DNA of 41,247 nt from CAZDML01 sp964506645 (GTDB lineage: Bacteria > Elusimicrobiota > Elusimicrobia > 2-01-FULL-59-12). The notes beneath the pieces are model-generated. The model did not search any database, was not told the DNA's origin, and saw only the letters and a list, made by a program, of their open reading frames with translations. This document shows positions 32,752 to 41,197 of the stretch, one piece after another (position 1 is the stretch's first letter; each line of letters begins with the position of its first letter). The translations under genes were made by a program, and so were the position numbers. The stretch is from the NCBI GenBank assembly GCA_964506645.1, contig CAZDML010000006.1, forward strand, positions 1 to 41,247, in the 5' to 3' direction.

Positions 32752-34082
32752 AACTAAAAAAACGTGGGGCCTCATCCATGGCTGTTGTGGCAATGCTCTT
32801 GAGCATCGCTTCAAGTGGTTTTGGTATGGGGATCGAAGTCGTCAAAAATGACAAACTGAACTTGGTGATCGGAGGCCGTATTCAAGTCGTTGGTTACGGC
32901 CAATATGTGGAAGATCCTGCAGCGTCCGCTGCACGGGTCTATCTCTTCATGAAGCAGGCCCGTCTCAATATGCATGGGCATGTGGATGGCATTAAATACA
33001 ACACGGAATGGGTTGGCGCAGCCGAAGATGTGAATGGTTCCAACAATGGGCTCACCTTGCTGGACTTTTCATTCGATGTGCCTGTCTATAAGACAGAGGC
33101 CACATGGTTCAAAATCGGTCAGTTTAAAGTTCCGTACGGCAGAGAAAGTATCGCGGATGAAGGGCAGTATCAGCTCACAGACCATTCCCCTAATTTTAAG
33201 GGGTTTAACTTGGGTCGTGATTATGGGGCTGCGTTGCACACCTATAAAGGAAAATTTGCCGGTGCTCTCGGCGTGTTTACGGGCGGGTCGCGCGATGTTC
33301 CTTTACGCTTCATTCCTGAGAAATTAGGGGTTCCCATGCTGGTGGCTCGTATCGGTCTCAACGACGGGTTGGATCAGGACATCTTTACGGTGGCCCAAAA
33401 TGATCTGAACCCTCAGCGGACGAGCAAAGCAGCTTATGTGAACGCGATGTACTTCCAGGATACACGGATTGGCCATTCGACGGTCCTGGGGGCTCGTACA
33501 GCAGAAAAATCATGGCTCATGAACAGCAACTGGAATCCCTATATCACCCGTGGGGCGCCCGTTGCAGGATCTCCTGCCACGAAGAATCGCATTGATGGAG
33601 GACAGTTCTTCCAGGTGGGATGGGACGCTGCAGCGCGTGGGAAGTTTTCCAGTGGCCTCGTATGGTCAACGGAAGCAGAAATGGACTACGGCCAGTTTCA
33701 CAATAACTACGGTCGTATTGACTTGGCTGGAGGTCGTGTACAAGCAGGATTGTTAAAAGATAAGGTAGAAGTCGCTATGCGTTATTCCATTATCCTGCCG
33801 GATGACGCATTTGCCGCGACGTTCGGCGGTCGTCGCAATACAGGGGTTCGTCCGATCAATGAAGTTGCTCCGGCGGTCACGTATTATGTGCGCGGGCATG
33901 ACTTTAAAATCGTGATGGACGCTCCGGTGTTGTTTGATGTCCCTGTGTTTGTTGAACACAATGTAGGAAGTTATGTGTCCACGCAACAGCCGGACCAAGC
34001 GACAGTGAATGCCGCTGGGAAAGGCTATATGGAACGCCAAACAGTTCCAGAAGTCCGGTTGATGTTTCAATTGGCCTTCTAG
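32748..34082 (+). CDS. Phosphate-selective-porin (OprP/OprO) family outer-membrane protein
   Basis: 444 residues. A signal peptide (MKLKKRGASSMAVVAMLLSI, then ASSGFGMG) is followed by the beta-barrel pattern of OprP-like porins: LNLVIGGRIQVVGYGQY, FMKQARLNMHGHVDGIKYNT, WFKIGQFKVPYGRE (about 122-135), GFNLGRDYGAAL and a C-terminal strand VRLMFQLAF ending in Phe, the outer-membrane targeting mark. It indicates a Gram-negative envelope. Substrate is likely a small anion, but the Lys ladder of true OprP cannot be judged from sequence alone. A strong GGAGG-like site precedes the ATG, which overlaps the CBS stop. Confidence 0.9.
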   Translation: MKLKKRGASSMAVVAMLLSIASSGFGMGIEVVKNDKLNLVIGGRIQVVGYGQYVEDPAASAARVYLFMKQARLNMHGHVDGIKYNTEWVGAAEDVNGSNNGLTLLDFSFDVPVYKTEATWFKIGQFKVPYGRESIADEGQYQLTDHSPNFKGFNLGRDYGAALHTYKGKFAGALGVFTGGSRDVPLRFIPEKLGVPMLVARIGLNDGLDQDIFTVAQNDLNPQRTSKAAYVNAMYFQDTRIGHSTVLGARTAEKSWLMNSNWNPYITRGAPVAGSPATKNRIDGGQFFQVGWDAAARGKFSSGLVWSTEAEMDYGQFHNNYGRIDLAGGRVQAGLLKDKVEVAMRYSIILPDDAFAATFGGRRNTGVRPINEVAPAVTYYVRGHDFKIVMDAPVLFDVPVFVEHNVGSYVSTQQPDQATVNAAGKGYMERQTVPEVRLMFQLAF

Positions 34083-34093
34083 AAGGAGTTCTT

Positions 34094-34131
34094 GGAGTCC
34101 GCGGGGTTGAATCCTCCTCCCCGCGGGCTCC
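34094..34131 (+). terminator. Hairpin after the porin gene (intrinsic terminator)
   Basis: Left arm 34094-34106 (GGAGTCCGCGGGG) pairs with 34119-34131 (CCCCGCGGGCTCC), 13 bp with one G-T pair and a 12-base loop, followed by the short T-rich CCTTTGTTT. It starts 12 bases after the porin stop. Confidence 0.75.
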
Positions 34132-34140
34132 CCTTTGTTT

Positions 34141-34716
34141 ATGAAAAGAGCGATCAGTTATTTCGTCCTTCTGATAGTGATGTGCTGTCCTGTTATTGCT
34201 ACATCCGGGATGGGGCATAAGGACTTTGTATTGCTTCTGGAGGATTTTGGTCGTGGCGATTATGCCGTAGAGGGACATTTTCAAGTACCGGTTTCAAGAA
34301 GTACGATCTGGAAAGTTTTGACGGATTATGATCATATGCCTGAGTTTATTTCGTCGATGCACGAATCTAAAGTGGAACAAAGAGATAGGAATCGCTTGAT
34401 GCTGAAACAAAGGGCGCGCGGCAAACTGTTTGTCTTTTCAAAACATATTGAAGTACTGCTGTCGGTCATTGAGATCCCCATGACACAGATCACCTTTGAA
34501 GACGTTAGTAGTAAGGACTTTTATTCCTATCAGGGGTCGTGGGAGATCCAGGGTGAGGGGGCGGGGCCGTTCGATGTTGTCTATCGTTTGAATGCCAGGA
34601 GAAAATTCTCCGCCCCAGGGTTTTTAGCGAAAACGGCGTTTAAAAATAATGTCGAGAGTCTTTTGAATGAAGTGCGTATGGAAATTGTGCGTCGTCAAGA
34701 AGGGGGGATTGAGTGA
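34141..34716 (+). CDS. Exported SRPBCC-fold (START/polyketide-cyclase-like) protein
   Basis: 191 residues from ATG 34141; a TTG at 34135 would add two residues. A signal peptide (MKRAISYFVLLIVMCCPVIA) is present. The domain begins VEGHFQVPVSRSTIWKVLTD with the family's YDHMPEFISSM (about 65-75), then GPFDVVYRLNA and a long C-terminal helix FLAKTAFKNNVESLLNEVRM. This helix-grip fold holds a lipid or other hydrophobic ligand in a cavity; here it would do so in the periplasm. It overlaps the YceI gene by GTGA, so they are probably co-expressed. The ligand is unknown. No clear ribosome site. Confidence 0.85.
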   Translation: MKRAISYFVLLIVMCCPVIATSGMGHKDFVLLLEDFGRGDYAVEGHFQVPVSRSTIWKVLTDYDHMPEFISSMHESKVEQRDRNRLMLKQRARGKLFVFSKHIEVLLSVIEIPMTQITFEDVSSKDFYSYQGSWEIQGEGAGPFDVVYRLNARRKFSAPGFLAKTAFKNNVESLLNEVRMEIVRRQEGGIE

Positions 34717-35309
34717 ACGTATTGAAATCGCTGGTTTTGGTTGTGTGTTTGATCGCGCTTGTTCCAGCAAGACATGCCGCGGCACAGGGGCTCGGACTTC
34801 GCTCGGGAAGCACGTTAATGCTGTCAGGGGATTCAACGTTGCATCCATTCTACAGCACGGCAACCCAGATGCAGGTCTCAGGAACAACCTCAGAGCCTGT
34901 TTTGGAATCTGTTCTCACGCGGAACACGCTGAAGACGTTTGACGTTGTCATTCCGGTGAAAGGTCTAAAGTCTAAGGAGTCTGGACTGGATAAAAACATG
35001 TATAAGGCGCTCAAGGCCGACGCGTGTCCGGCGATTACATTTCATATGGCGTCCTATGATAGTCAGCCCGATGCGGCTGGCACAAAAGTACGGCAGGCGA
35101 ATGTTCACGGCGTATTGTCCATCGCGTGCCAGGAAAAGCCGGTGACGTTGACAGCGGAGCTGACCCCGGGCCCCGAAAGCCTTCGTGCCAAAGGGTCGTA
35201 CACGCTCTTGATGACCGATTATGGTGTAAAGCCACCCTCGCTCATGTTGGGGGCGATTAAAGTAAAGGACTCGGTCGTGATTGATTTCAACCTTGAATTG
35301 GGGTATTAG
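34713..35309 (+). CDS. YceI-family periplasmic lipid-binding protein
   Basis: 198 residues from GTG 34713 with AGGGGGG upstream. A signal peptide (about 1-25, VLKSLVLVVCLIALVPARHA) with AAAQ cleavage. The lipocalin-like YceI domain shows LSGDSTLHPFYSTATQMQV, FDVVIPVKGLKSKESGLDKN (about 76-95), CPAITFHMASY, VHGVLSIAC and a final strand VVIDFNLELGY. YceI proteins bind polyisoprenoids or amphiphiles in the periplasm. It overlaps the SRPBCC gene (GTGA); two hydrophobic-ligand proteins side by side suggest a shared lipid-related role, which is an inference. Confidence 0.9.
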   Translation: MNVLKSLVLVVCLIALVPARHAAAQGLGLRSGSTLMLSGDSTLHPFYSTATQMQVSGTTSEPVLESVLTRNTLKTFDVVIPVKGLKSKESGLDKNMYKALKADACPAITFHMASYDSQPDAAGTKVRQANVHGVLSIACQEKPVTLTAELTPGPESLRAKGSYTLLMTDYGVKPPSLMLGAIKVKDSVVIDFNLELGY

Positions 35310-35314
35310 TCGTC

Positions 35315-35755
35315 ATGAATATTGAAACTTTTGCAAAATTGCTGCAATTCTCGATATCGCCGATAGCGCTTATATCAGGCGCAAGCCTGCTGCTTCTATC
35401 GATTACTAACCGCTTAGGCCGAACCATTGACCGATCACGTATCTTGGTGCGCGAATTGGAATCTGGGAGCGGCGCTTCTTTTAAAGAGGACCACCGGAGC
35501 CAATTGCGAATTCTTCTGCGCCGCTCGCAGCATTTGCGTAACGCTGTACTTTCCATCTCTGCGAGTATTTTTCTATCTGCGCTGATGATCATGTGTGTGT
35601 TCCTGCAGGTTTTTGTAGGGTGGGAACTCAAAGAGTTTGTTTTGGGTTGTTTGTTTACCGGGGTCGTTTCTCTGTGCGCGGCGGTCGTATTTCTGATTTT
35701 GGATGTATCGCTTGGTTTGCATGCCCTTCGGGTGGAAGTCGGCCGTCATATTTAA
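35315..35755 (+). CDS. DUF2721-family membrane protein
   Basis: 146 residues. Hydrophobic segments lie at about 10-32 (LQFSISPIALISGASLLLLS), 78-98 (SISASIFLSALMIMCVFLQV) and 107-130 (LGCLFTGVVSLCAAVVFLIL). Between the first two is a charged helix with the family's typical TNRLGRTIDRSR (about 31-42). The N-terminal P-I-A-L-I-S pattern and R-x-x-D/R loop are characteristic of DUF2721. No function is known. It follows YceI by 5 bases, and its 3' end converges on the DASS gene after a 29-base gap without an obvious terminator. Confidence 0.82.
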   Translation: MNIETFAKLLQFSISPIALISGASLLLLSITNRLGRTIDRSRILVRELESGSGASFKEDHRSQLRILLRRSQHLRNAVLSISASIFLSALMIMCVFLQVFVGWELKEFVLGCLFTGVVSLCAAVVFLILDVSLGLHALRVEVGRHI

Positions 35756-35784
35756 TAAGGGATCAGGCTTTTGCTCTCGCACGA

Positions 35785-37293
35785 CTACAGGGGAAACAGA
35801 GACCCCAACAGTGCAGGATAAACAAAACTGCAGAACAGCCAGATCAATGCGGCGCTTAGGATGTCCACGGACAATCCCCCGCGAAGAAAATCACGCATTC
35901 GAACCGGTCCCACTCCAGCGATAATCGCGTTGGCGGGTGTTGATATTGGCAATAAAAAACCCAGACTGGTAGCCAATGTGGCTGCGAGCACAATTTGGAG
36001 TTCTAGGGTGGGGTGTTGCGGTACGAGAGAAAGCATGACAGGAATAACCATATTTGCTGCGGCAGTATTGGAAGCAATCTCACTCATAAAGACAGCGACA
36101 CCAATGGCGCCCGCGATGATATACATAGGGTGAAGCTGAAGAATGGGGCCCATGAGAGAGTGACTTATCGAGGCCGCTAGGCCACTTTCAAACATGAGAC
36201 GCCCCAGAGCAATGCCACTGCCAAAAAGTAGAATCGTTTGCCAATCGATCCTCCGTCCTTCCTTCCACGTCAGCGTAAAACATCGGGTTTTCCAATCCGT
36301 TGGCAAGATGAAAAGCAATCCTGCTGAAAACATCGCAACGTAGCCCGGGGCCAGTCGCTCTTGAATTATTTGGGCCCAGGGATGGTGGGTTCCTAGAAAA
36401 AGATTTAATCCGCTCGGAAGAATCCATAAAAATATCGCTAAGGCAAGGACCGCCAAGCTAGTGTATTGCCCTTGAGTCCAAGGGCCCATCTCCGTATATT
36501 TCTGCTGCATCTGTCTTGTCTGGCCGGGATAATGGGTTTGTTCTGGGGGGAAAAGCCAGTGAACTAATCCTACGCGGGTCACCAGCAGAAGAAGAGTGAG
36601 TGGAAGTGCAAGGATCATCCAGTGAATAAAGCCAATACGAATGCCAAGCTCCTGTTGAATGAGGCTGATGCCAATTAAGTTCGGGGGCGTGCCCACGGGG
36701 GTCGCCATCGCCCCAGCGGAGGCCGCATAGGTCAACAAGAGGAGAAGCCCTGTCGTATAGCGCTGAGATTCTGGTTTTAGATCGCCAGCAGAGATGGCTT
36801 CTTCTGCCACCTTGGCCATGGCTTGTGCGACTGGGAAAAGCATGATAACGCTGGCTGTAATTCCCATCCACATCGCTACAAGCCACGCGACTCCCGCAAG
36901 AGCAATCTGCGTTCGTAGCGTACTGTTTCCTACCCAAGGAGTGGCAAGCAATGCGTAAGCGATACGACGATCAACACCATGAATCTGCAACGCTTTGGCA
37001 ATCATAAAGCTGCCGATAAAGAGAAAAATGATGGGATCTGTAAAGGAGGCCAGAGTCGATGCGGTGGGACCAATGTGGAGGGCGATGGCTGCAGTGACTC
37101 CTAAAAGACCGGTCAATGCCAGGGGGAGAGGTTCACTGATCCAGCACACCATTACGAACACCATAATAGCGGCTAGGTGATGCGCCTGATCAGAAAGAGT
37201 CGGTATCGGCCACAGCCAAGTCACAAGTGCCAGGAGGGGGCCAAGGAGGAGTCCAATCCGCGGACGCCATGGATCCCCCAACGTGTTTTTCAT
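35785..37293 (-). CDS. DASS/SLC13-family anion (dicarboxylate/sulfate) symporter
   Basis: 502 residues with about 12 membrane segments. Family motifs: WISEPLPLALTGLLGV (about 51-66), FLFIGSFMIAKAL, the first substrate loop MATPVGTPPNLIG (about 196-208), IDWQTILLFGSGIALG, the second loop MSEIASNTAAANMVIP (about 410-425) and LGFLLPISTPANAI (about 445-458). SNT and SPANA-like repeats bind sodium and the carboxylate or sulfate in this family. The start is 3 bases after the stop of the P-type ATPase gene, so they form a minus-strand operon. Substrate class (di/tricarboxylate against sulfate) is undecided. Confidence 0.9.
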   Translation of the reverse strand: MKNTLGDPWRPRIGLLLGPLLALVTWLWPIPTLSDQAHHLAAIMVFVMVCWISEPLPLALTGLLGVTAAIALHIGPTASTLASFTDPIIFLFIGSFMIAKALQIHGVDRRIAYALLATPWVGNSTLRTQIALAGVAWLVAMWMGITASVIMLFPVAQAMAKVAEEAISAGDLKPESQRYTTGLLLLLTYAASAGAMATPVGTPPNLIGISLIQQELGIRIGFIHWMILALPLTLLLLVTRVGLVHWLFPPEQTHYPGQTRQMQQKYTEMGPWTQGQYTSLAVLALAIFLWILPSGLNLFLGTHHPWAQIIQERLAPGYVAMFSAGLLFILPTDWKTRCFTLTWKEGRRIDWQTILLFGSGIALGRLMFESGLAASISHSLMGPILQLHPMYIIAGAIGVAVFMSEIASNTAAANMVIPVMLSLVPQHPTLELQIVLAATLATSLGFLLPISTPANAIIAGVGPVRMRDFLRGGLSVDILSAALIWLFCSFVYPALLGSLFPL

Positions 37294-37296
37294 GAG

Positions 37297-39126
37297 TCAG
37301 GCAATATCGGAGAGGTCATCAGTGGGTAGCGCCATGCGGAGCGCATTGAGTACCGCAAGCAAATCGATTGCTTCTTGAGCGACAGCTCCTGCCACGGGAG
37401 ACAGGTGTCCGGCTGTCGCAATCCCCATGCCAACGAGACTCAGTGCCATACCACCGATGGCGCTTTGCAATGCGATCCGACGCATTCTGCGGCTGATGTG
37501 AAACAAGACATCGACTTTTTTCAGCGACGATTCCAAAATCACGGCGTCGGCGGCTTCTGAGGTAATATCGCTGTTTTGTCCGAAGGCAATCCCAACCGTG
37601 GCCGCCATGAGCGCAGGGGCATCATTGATGCCGTCCCCAATAAACAACGTCCGTGCCTGTTGCGTCTCTCGGCGAACGAGCGCCACCTTATCTTCTGGGC
37701 TTTGCTCGGCGTGAACATCGGTAATCCCAACCTCGTCGGCGAGATAGCGCACCGCCGTAGCGCGGTCACCCGAGACGAGCATCACTTTGGTCACCTGGTG
37801 GGAGGGACTGAGATGATGAATAAAGGAACGACTTTCTTCGCGAGGGACATCCCGAAAACGAAACAGCGCAGCAAAAGAGTTGTTAATGAGTAAGAGACAC
37901 TCCAGTCCCTCCGCGGCAGGGGGGAGTGTTTGCGCGTTTGGCACTTTCGTGCGCCCTGTTATTTGGATGAGGGTGTTGGACACTTTTCCTGAAATTCCTT
38001 TCCCTGGTTCTTCCGTTATTTCAGCGACGGGATCATTGGGCACTCCTTCTTCTTGTGCCGCCAGAACGAGAGCGCTTGCCAGCGGATGCTTAGAGTAGCG
38101 CTCGAGGCTGGCGGCGTACTTGAGTGCTTCAGAGCGTGAAACCCCTGGGGCACAGATAATTTCACTTAAGTGCGGACGGCCATACGTGAGTGTTCCCGTT
38201 TTATCGAAAATGAGTGTGCGGCAGGTTGAAATCTGTTCCAAAACAGCGGGGGTTTTAATGATGATGCCGTGTTTGGCAGAAAGCGAAATAGCCCCGATGA
38301 TGGCGATCGGGATGGCAATGATCATGGGGCAGGGAGTCGCAATAACGAGAACGGACAAAAACCGCATCGGGTCGTTGGAGACGCCCCAGGCGATCGAAGC
38401 AATAAGTAATGCCAGGGGGGTATACCAGGCGCCGAGTTGGTCGCCGATGCGTCGTAGCTCCGGGTGGTCTTCCTCTGCCGCTTTCATGACTTGCATGATT
38501 TTAGCGTAACGAGAATCCTCGGAACGCTTGTCTGCGCGAATGACGAGTGCGGTATTTTGATTTATGGCCCCAGAAAGTACACGTGATCCTGGCGCTTTCT
38601 CCGTGTCGTACGGCTCTCCCGTCAGATAGGATTCATCCATATGGCCGTGCCCTTCCATCACAGTACCGTCTACAGGGCATATTTCTTGAGGAAAGACGAC
38701 CAGGGTATCCCCAATGGCAATGTTCTCCAGAGGAACATCCACGGGGCCCTGGTCTGTTTTTCGATGCCCGATCCGCGGCATGCGTTTAGCCAGGGCTTCT
38801 AGGACGGCAGAGGCACGACGTGTGGCGTACGCTTCCAGTGCTTCTCCCCCGGAAAGCATCAGCACTAATATGGCGCCGGCCAGATACTGCCCGAGCCATG
38901 TGGACGTAAGCGTGGCGATCGCCGCAAGGATGTCGGCGCCAAAGTCTTTTGCCAGGAGTCTCCGCACGACCATCCCAAAGAGTGGCAATCCTCCGGCGGC
39001 CAGTGTGATGTAAAGAGGAATGTTATAGGTAAGTTCCGGTGTGTGAATGATGTATCGCAGCAGAAGATGCAAAGCGATACCCAGTGATGATAGAGCGGCA
39101 ATGGCTGTTTTGACTTCGGGTCTCAT
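37297..39126 (-). CDS. P1B-type (heavy-metal) ATPase without N-terminal metal-binding domain
   Basis: 609 residues. Membrane segments at the N-terminus start directly, without an HMA domain. The actuator domain has TGEP where most have TGES (DESYLTGEPYD, about 168-178). The transmembrane metal site is TPCPM with C266 (ATPCPMIIAIPIAIIGAIS). The phosphorylation site is D308 (IFDKTGTLTYGRP). The N-domain has SLERYSKHPLASAL with an intact HP and GKGISGKV. The hinge is FIGDGINDAPAL. TPC-P-type pumps of this length are often annotated as cadmium, zinc or cobalt exporters, but the metal is not predictable. It is transcribed with the DASS transporter. The start is 80 bases from the divergent diguanylate cyclase. 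Confidence 0.93.
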   Translation of the reverse strand: MRPEVKTAIAALSSLGIALHLLLRYIIHTPELTYNIPLYITLAAGGLPLFGMVVRRLLAKDFGADILAAIATLTSTWLGQYLAGAILVLMLSGGEALEAYATRRASAVLEALAKRMPRIGHRKTDQGPVDVPLENIAIGDTLVVFPQEICPVDGTVMEGHGHMDESYLTGEPYDTEKAPGSRVLSGAINQNTALVIRADKRSEDSRYAKIMQVMKAAEEDHPELRRIGDQLGAWYTPLALLIASIAWGVSNDPMRFLSVLVIATPCPMIIAIPIAIIGAISLSAKHGIIIKTPAVLEQISTCRTLIFDKTGTLTYGRPHLSEIICAPGVSRSEALKYAASLERYSKHPLASALVLAAQEEGVPNDPVAEITEEPGKGISGKVSNTLIQITGRTKVPNAQTLPPAAEGLECLLLINNSFAALFRFRDVPREESRSFIHHLSPSHQVTKVMLVSGDRATAVRYLADEVGITDVHAEQSPEDKVALVRRETQQARTLFIGDGINDAPALMAATVGIAFGQNSDITSEAADAVILESSLKKVDVLFHISRRMRRIALQSAIGGMALSLVGMGIATAGHLSPVAGAVAQEAIDLLAVLNALRMALPTDDLSDIA

Positions 39127-39212
39127 GGTCTTATTTTACAACCTTCTCCCGTAGGAAAAGGTCTCTTAAATTATGTTCGTGCGATAACGCGCTTATTTTC
39201 TTAGACTTGGGT

Positions 39213-39956
39213 ATGCGATATCAAGTACGGTACGCGTTTTTTGGCGCTTGTTTGGGTGCGGGGGCTCCTTTGGGGTCGCTCCTGTGGCGGGCGCTGCTTC
39301 CCTGGCCAACGCACCCGTTTGCCGCCCTGCTTCAAGAATGGCGAAGCGAAGCTTACTTCTACAATTACATGACGGTGGGAACCATCACGGCCTTCGTGCT
39401 GTTTGGTGTGATTTTAGGTTGGCGTGATGAACATTTGGGTCGTTTGGCTATTACCGATGGTTTGACGGGCATCTTCAATCACCGGCATCTTCAGGATATT
39501 CTTTCGCAGGAAATTGACCGTTCTAACCGCTACGGCACTCCTGTGACCGTCCTGATGTTGGATATTGATGACTTTAAGCAGGTCAATGATACCCATGGGC
39601 ATCCGTTTGGTGATTTTGTATTGGCTAAAACGGCGCGGCTGATTCAAAATACGCTGCGGCGAACGGATGCGGTAGGTCGTTACGGAGGGGAAGAATTTTT
39701 TGTCATTATGCCGCAAACCAATACGGAAGCCGCGCTCCCTATTGCTGAACGTATGGGCACCGTCATTCGCCAGTGTCTATTTTCAGCTCACGGCAAGGAA
39801 GTAAATATTACCGTCAGTATCGGCCTGGCGACATACCCTTCGAAGGAACATGGCGTTAAAACGAAAAGCGGCTTGCTTTCGGCCGTGGATCAGGCGCTCT
39901 ACCGTGCAAAACACCTCGGTAAAAATCGAACGGTCCTATGGTCGGATCACTTCTAA
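39213..39956 (+). CDS. Membrane-anchored diguanylate cyclase (GGDEF)
   Basis: 247 residues from ATG 39213 (a TTG at 39207 is an alternative). Two membrane segments (about 8-29 and 52-71) are followed by a short linker and a complete GGDEF domain starting ITDGLTGIFNHRHLQDIL. The active site is G158-G-E-E-F162, metal residues lie in LDIDDFKQVNDTHGHPFGD (about 111-129), and the product-inhibition I-site R149-x-x-D152 lies exactly five residues before GGEEF. It makes cyclic di-GMP from two GTP. There is no separate sensor domain, so the membrane part is the likely input. No ribosome site; a TAGACT hexamer lies 5 bases upstream. Confidence 0.94.
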   Translation: MRYQVRYAFFGACLGAGAPLGSLLWRALLPWPTHPFAALLQEWRSEAYFYNYMTVGTITAFVLFGVILGWRDEHLGRLAITDGLTGIFNHRHLQDILSQEIDRSNRYGTPVTVLMLDIDDFKQVNDTHGHPFGDFVLAKTARLIQNTLRRTDAVGRYGGEEFFVIMPQTNTEAALPIAERMGTVIRQCLFSAHGKEVNITVSIGLATYPSKEHGVKTKSGLLSAVDQALYRAKHLGKNRTVLWSDHF

Positions 39957-39968
39957 TTCACGATACGG

Positions 39969-39998
39969 CTGCCCCCTTCCCTGAAAATCTGCTAAAAT
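39969..39998 (+). promoter_or_regulatory. Promoter of tRNA-Val(CAC)
   Basis: CTGCCC at 39969-39974, an 18-base spacer and TAAAAT at 39993-39998. The -35 resembles the TTGCCC of the tRNA(CAT) promoter. Expected start just before the tRNA at 40010. Confidence 0.6.
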
Positions 39999-40009
39999 TC
40001 TCTCCACTT

Positions 40010-40084
40010 GGGGTGTTAACTCAGCGGTAGAGTGCCATCCTCACACGATGGAAGCCACAGGTTCAAATCCTGTACACCCCACCA
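40010..40084 (+). tRNA. tRNA-Val (anticodon CAC)
   Basis: Acceptor GGGGTGT/ACACCCC, D stem ACTC/GAGT, anticodon stem CCATC/GATGG with loop CTCACAC, T stem ACAGG/CCTGT with loop TTCAAAT, discriminator A and an encoded CCA (40082-40084). It reads GUG. The next gene begins 4 bases after the CCA. Confidence 0.96.
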
Positions 40085-40088
40085 CTTT

Positions 40089-40811
40089 ATGCATGAAACG
40101 ATAAAACAGCTGCTCAGTCTTCAGGAACGCGATCTCGCGCTCGATACACTGTCTAAGGAATTAAGCGCCATTCCGGTGCAGATCGACGCGATAAAGAAGC
40201 AGATCGCCGATAACAAAGCCGCGCTCGAGGCGGCCAAGAAAGAACTCACCCAATTCCAGCTTCAGAAGAAAGAGAAAGAAGTAGATTTGGAATCTAAAGA
40301 AGGTGCGATCCGAAAGCATTCCGGCGAACTTAATGCGGTAAAAACCAATGAGGCTTACCGGGCGCTTTTAGGAGAAATTGAAAAGGCCAAAAGCGAAAAG
40401 TCTGCCGCGGAAGACGCGATACTTCAGCTGATGGAACAGATCGATCAGGCCAATAAGATTTGGAAAGAGAAAGAGACCGTTTCGAAAGGAACCGAATCCG
40501 GATATCTCGCAAAAATCAGCGAATGGGAGACCAAGCAGAAAGTGGTCGAAGCGGATCTGGCGCAGAAAAAGACAGATCGCGATCAGTTTGCAACGACGCT
40601 GTCTAAAGCATTGGCTGAGCAGTATGAGCGGATTCGGGCGCGCAATAAGAGTGCCGCCGTGGTGCCTTTGAAAAATGAGCAGTGCTCAGGGTGTCATATG
40701 AAAGTCGCACAGAATTTAATCAATGAAGTCCGCCGTGGGCAGAAGCTGATGGTGTGTGAAAATTGTTCGCGGATTGTTTTTCTGGAAGAAGCGATCGCGC
40801 CAGCACAATAA
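40089..40811 (+). CDS. Coiled-coil C4-type zinc-ribbon protein
   Basis: 240 residues from ATG 40089; in-frame codons further upstream lie within tRNA-Val and cannot be the start. A long coiled coil (about 5-180, TIKQLLSLQERDLALDTLSK onward) contains the conserved AVKTNEAYRALLGEIEKAK (about 83-101). The C-terminal zinc ribbon has CSGCHMKV and CENCSRIVF. Family members are widespread and often near RNase P RNA or other RNA genes; the role is probably nucleic-acid related but unproven. It shares the tRNA-Val transcript; tRNA 3' processing would leave an mRNA with only CTTT before the ATG. Confidence 0.9.
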   Translation: MHETIKQLLSLQERDLALDTLSKELSAIPVQIDAIKKQIADNKAALEAAKKELTQFQLQKKEKEVDLESKEGAIRKHSGELNAVKTNEAYRALLGEIEKAKSEKSAAEDAILQLMEQIDQANKIWKEKETVSKGTESGYLAKISEWETKQKVVEADLAQKKTDRDQFATTLSKALAEQYERIRARNKSAAVVPLKNEQCSGCHMKVAQNLINEVRRGQKLMVCENCSRIVFLEEAIAPAQ

Positions 40812-40832
40812 TTTTTTTACTGTTCTTTGAAA

Positions 40833-41197
40833 GCAACATTCGGAGCGTCGCTGGCATCCTTCGGGATGGCTAGAGGAAAGTCCGAACTCCTAGGGCAGGA
40901 TACCGGCCGTAAGGCCGGAACACCGTCTTCAAAGGCGGTGGCTGGAAAGTGCCACAGAAAATAGACCTCCTTTCAGAAATGAAAGGGAAGGGTGAAAAGG
41001 TGGTGTAAGAGACCACCGGTTCTTCGGCAACGAAGAACGCATGGTAAACCCATCCGGAGCAAGACCAAAACGGGAGAAGAGGCGGCCCGCCTCGTACGTC
41101 CTGAAAAGGACGGGTACTCCAGGACAGTCGCTAAGAGGAATGACGCTCGTCTGCCAGACATTGGGCAGATGACAGAATTCGGTGTACAGAATGCAGC
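40833..41197 (+). ncRNA. rnpB: RNase P RNA, bacterial type A
   Basis: The catalytic RNA of RNase P that matures tRNA 5' ends. Conserved pieces are in order: P1 5' arm GCAACATTC (40833-40841), GAGGAAAGTCCG (P4/J3-4 region, about 40873-40884), GGTGGTGTAAGAGACCACCG (about 41000-41019), ATGGTAAACCC then GGAGCAAGACCAAA (41041-41070), and ACAGAATTCGG (P4 3' strand, about 41172-41182). The P1 3' arm GAATGCAGC (41189-41197) pairs with the 5' arm with two central mismatches. The whole molecule lies in the window. A GGAGGT at 41237-41242 suggests a gene beginning just past the edge. Confidence 0.93.
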
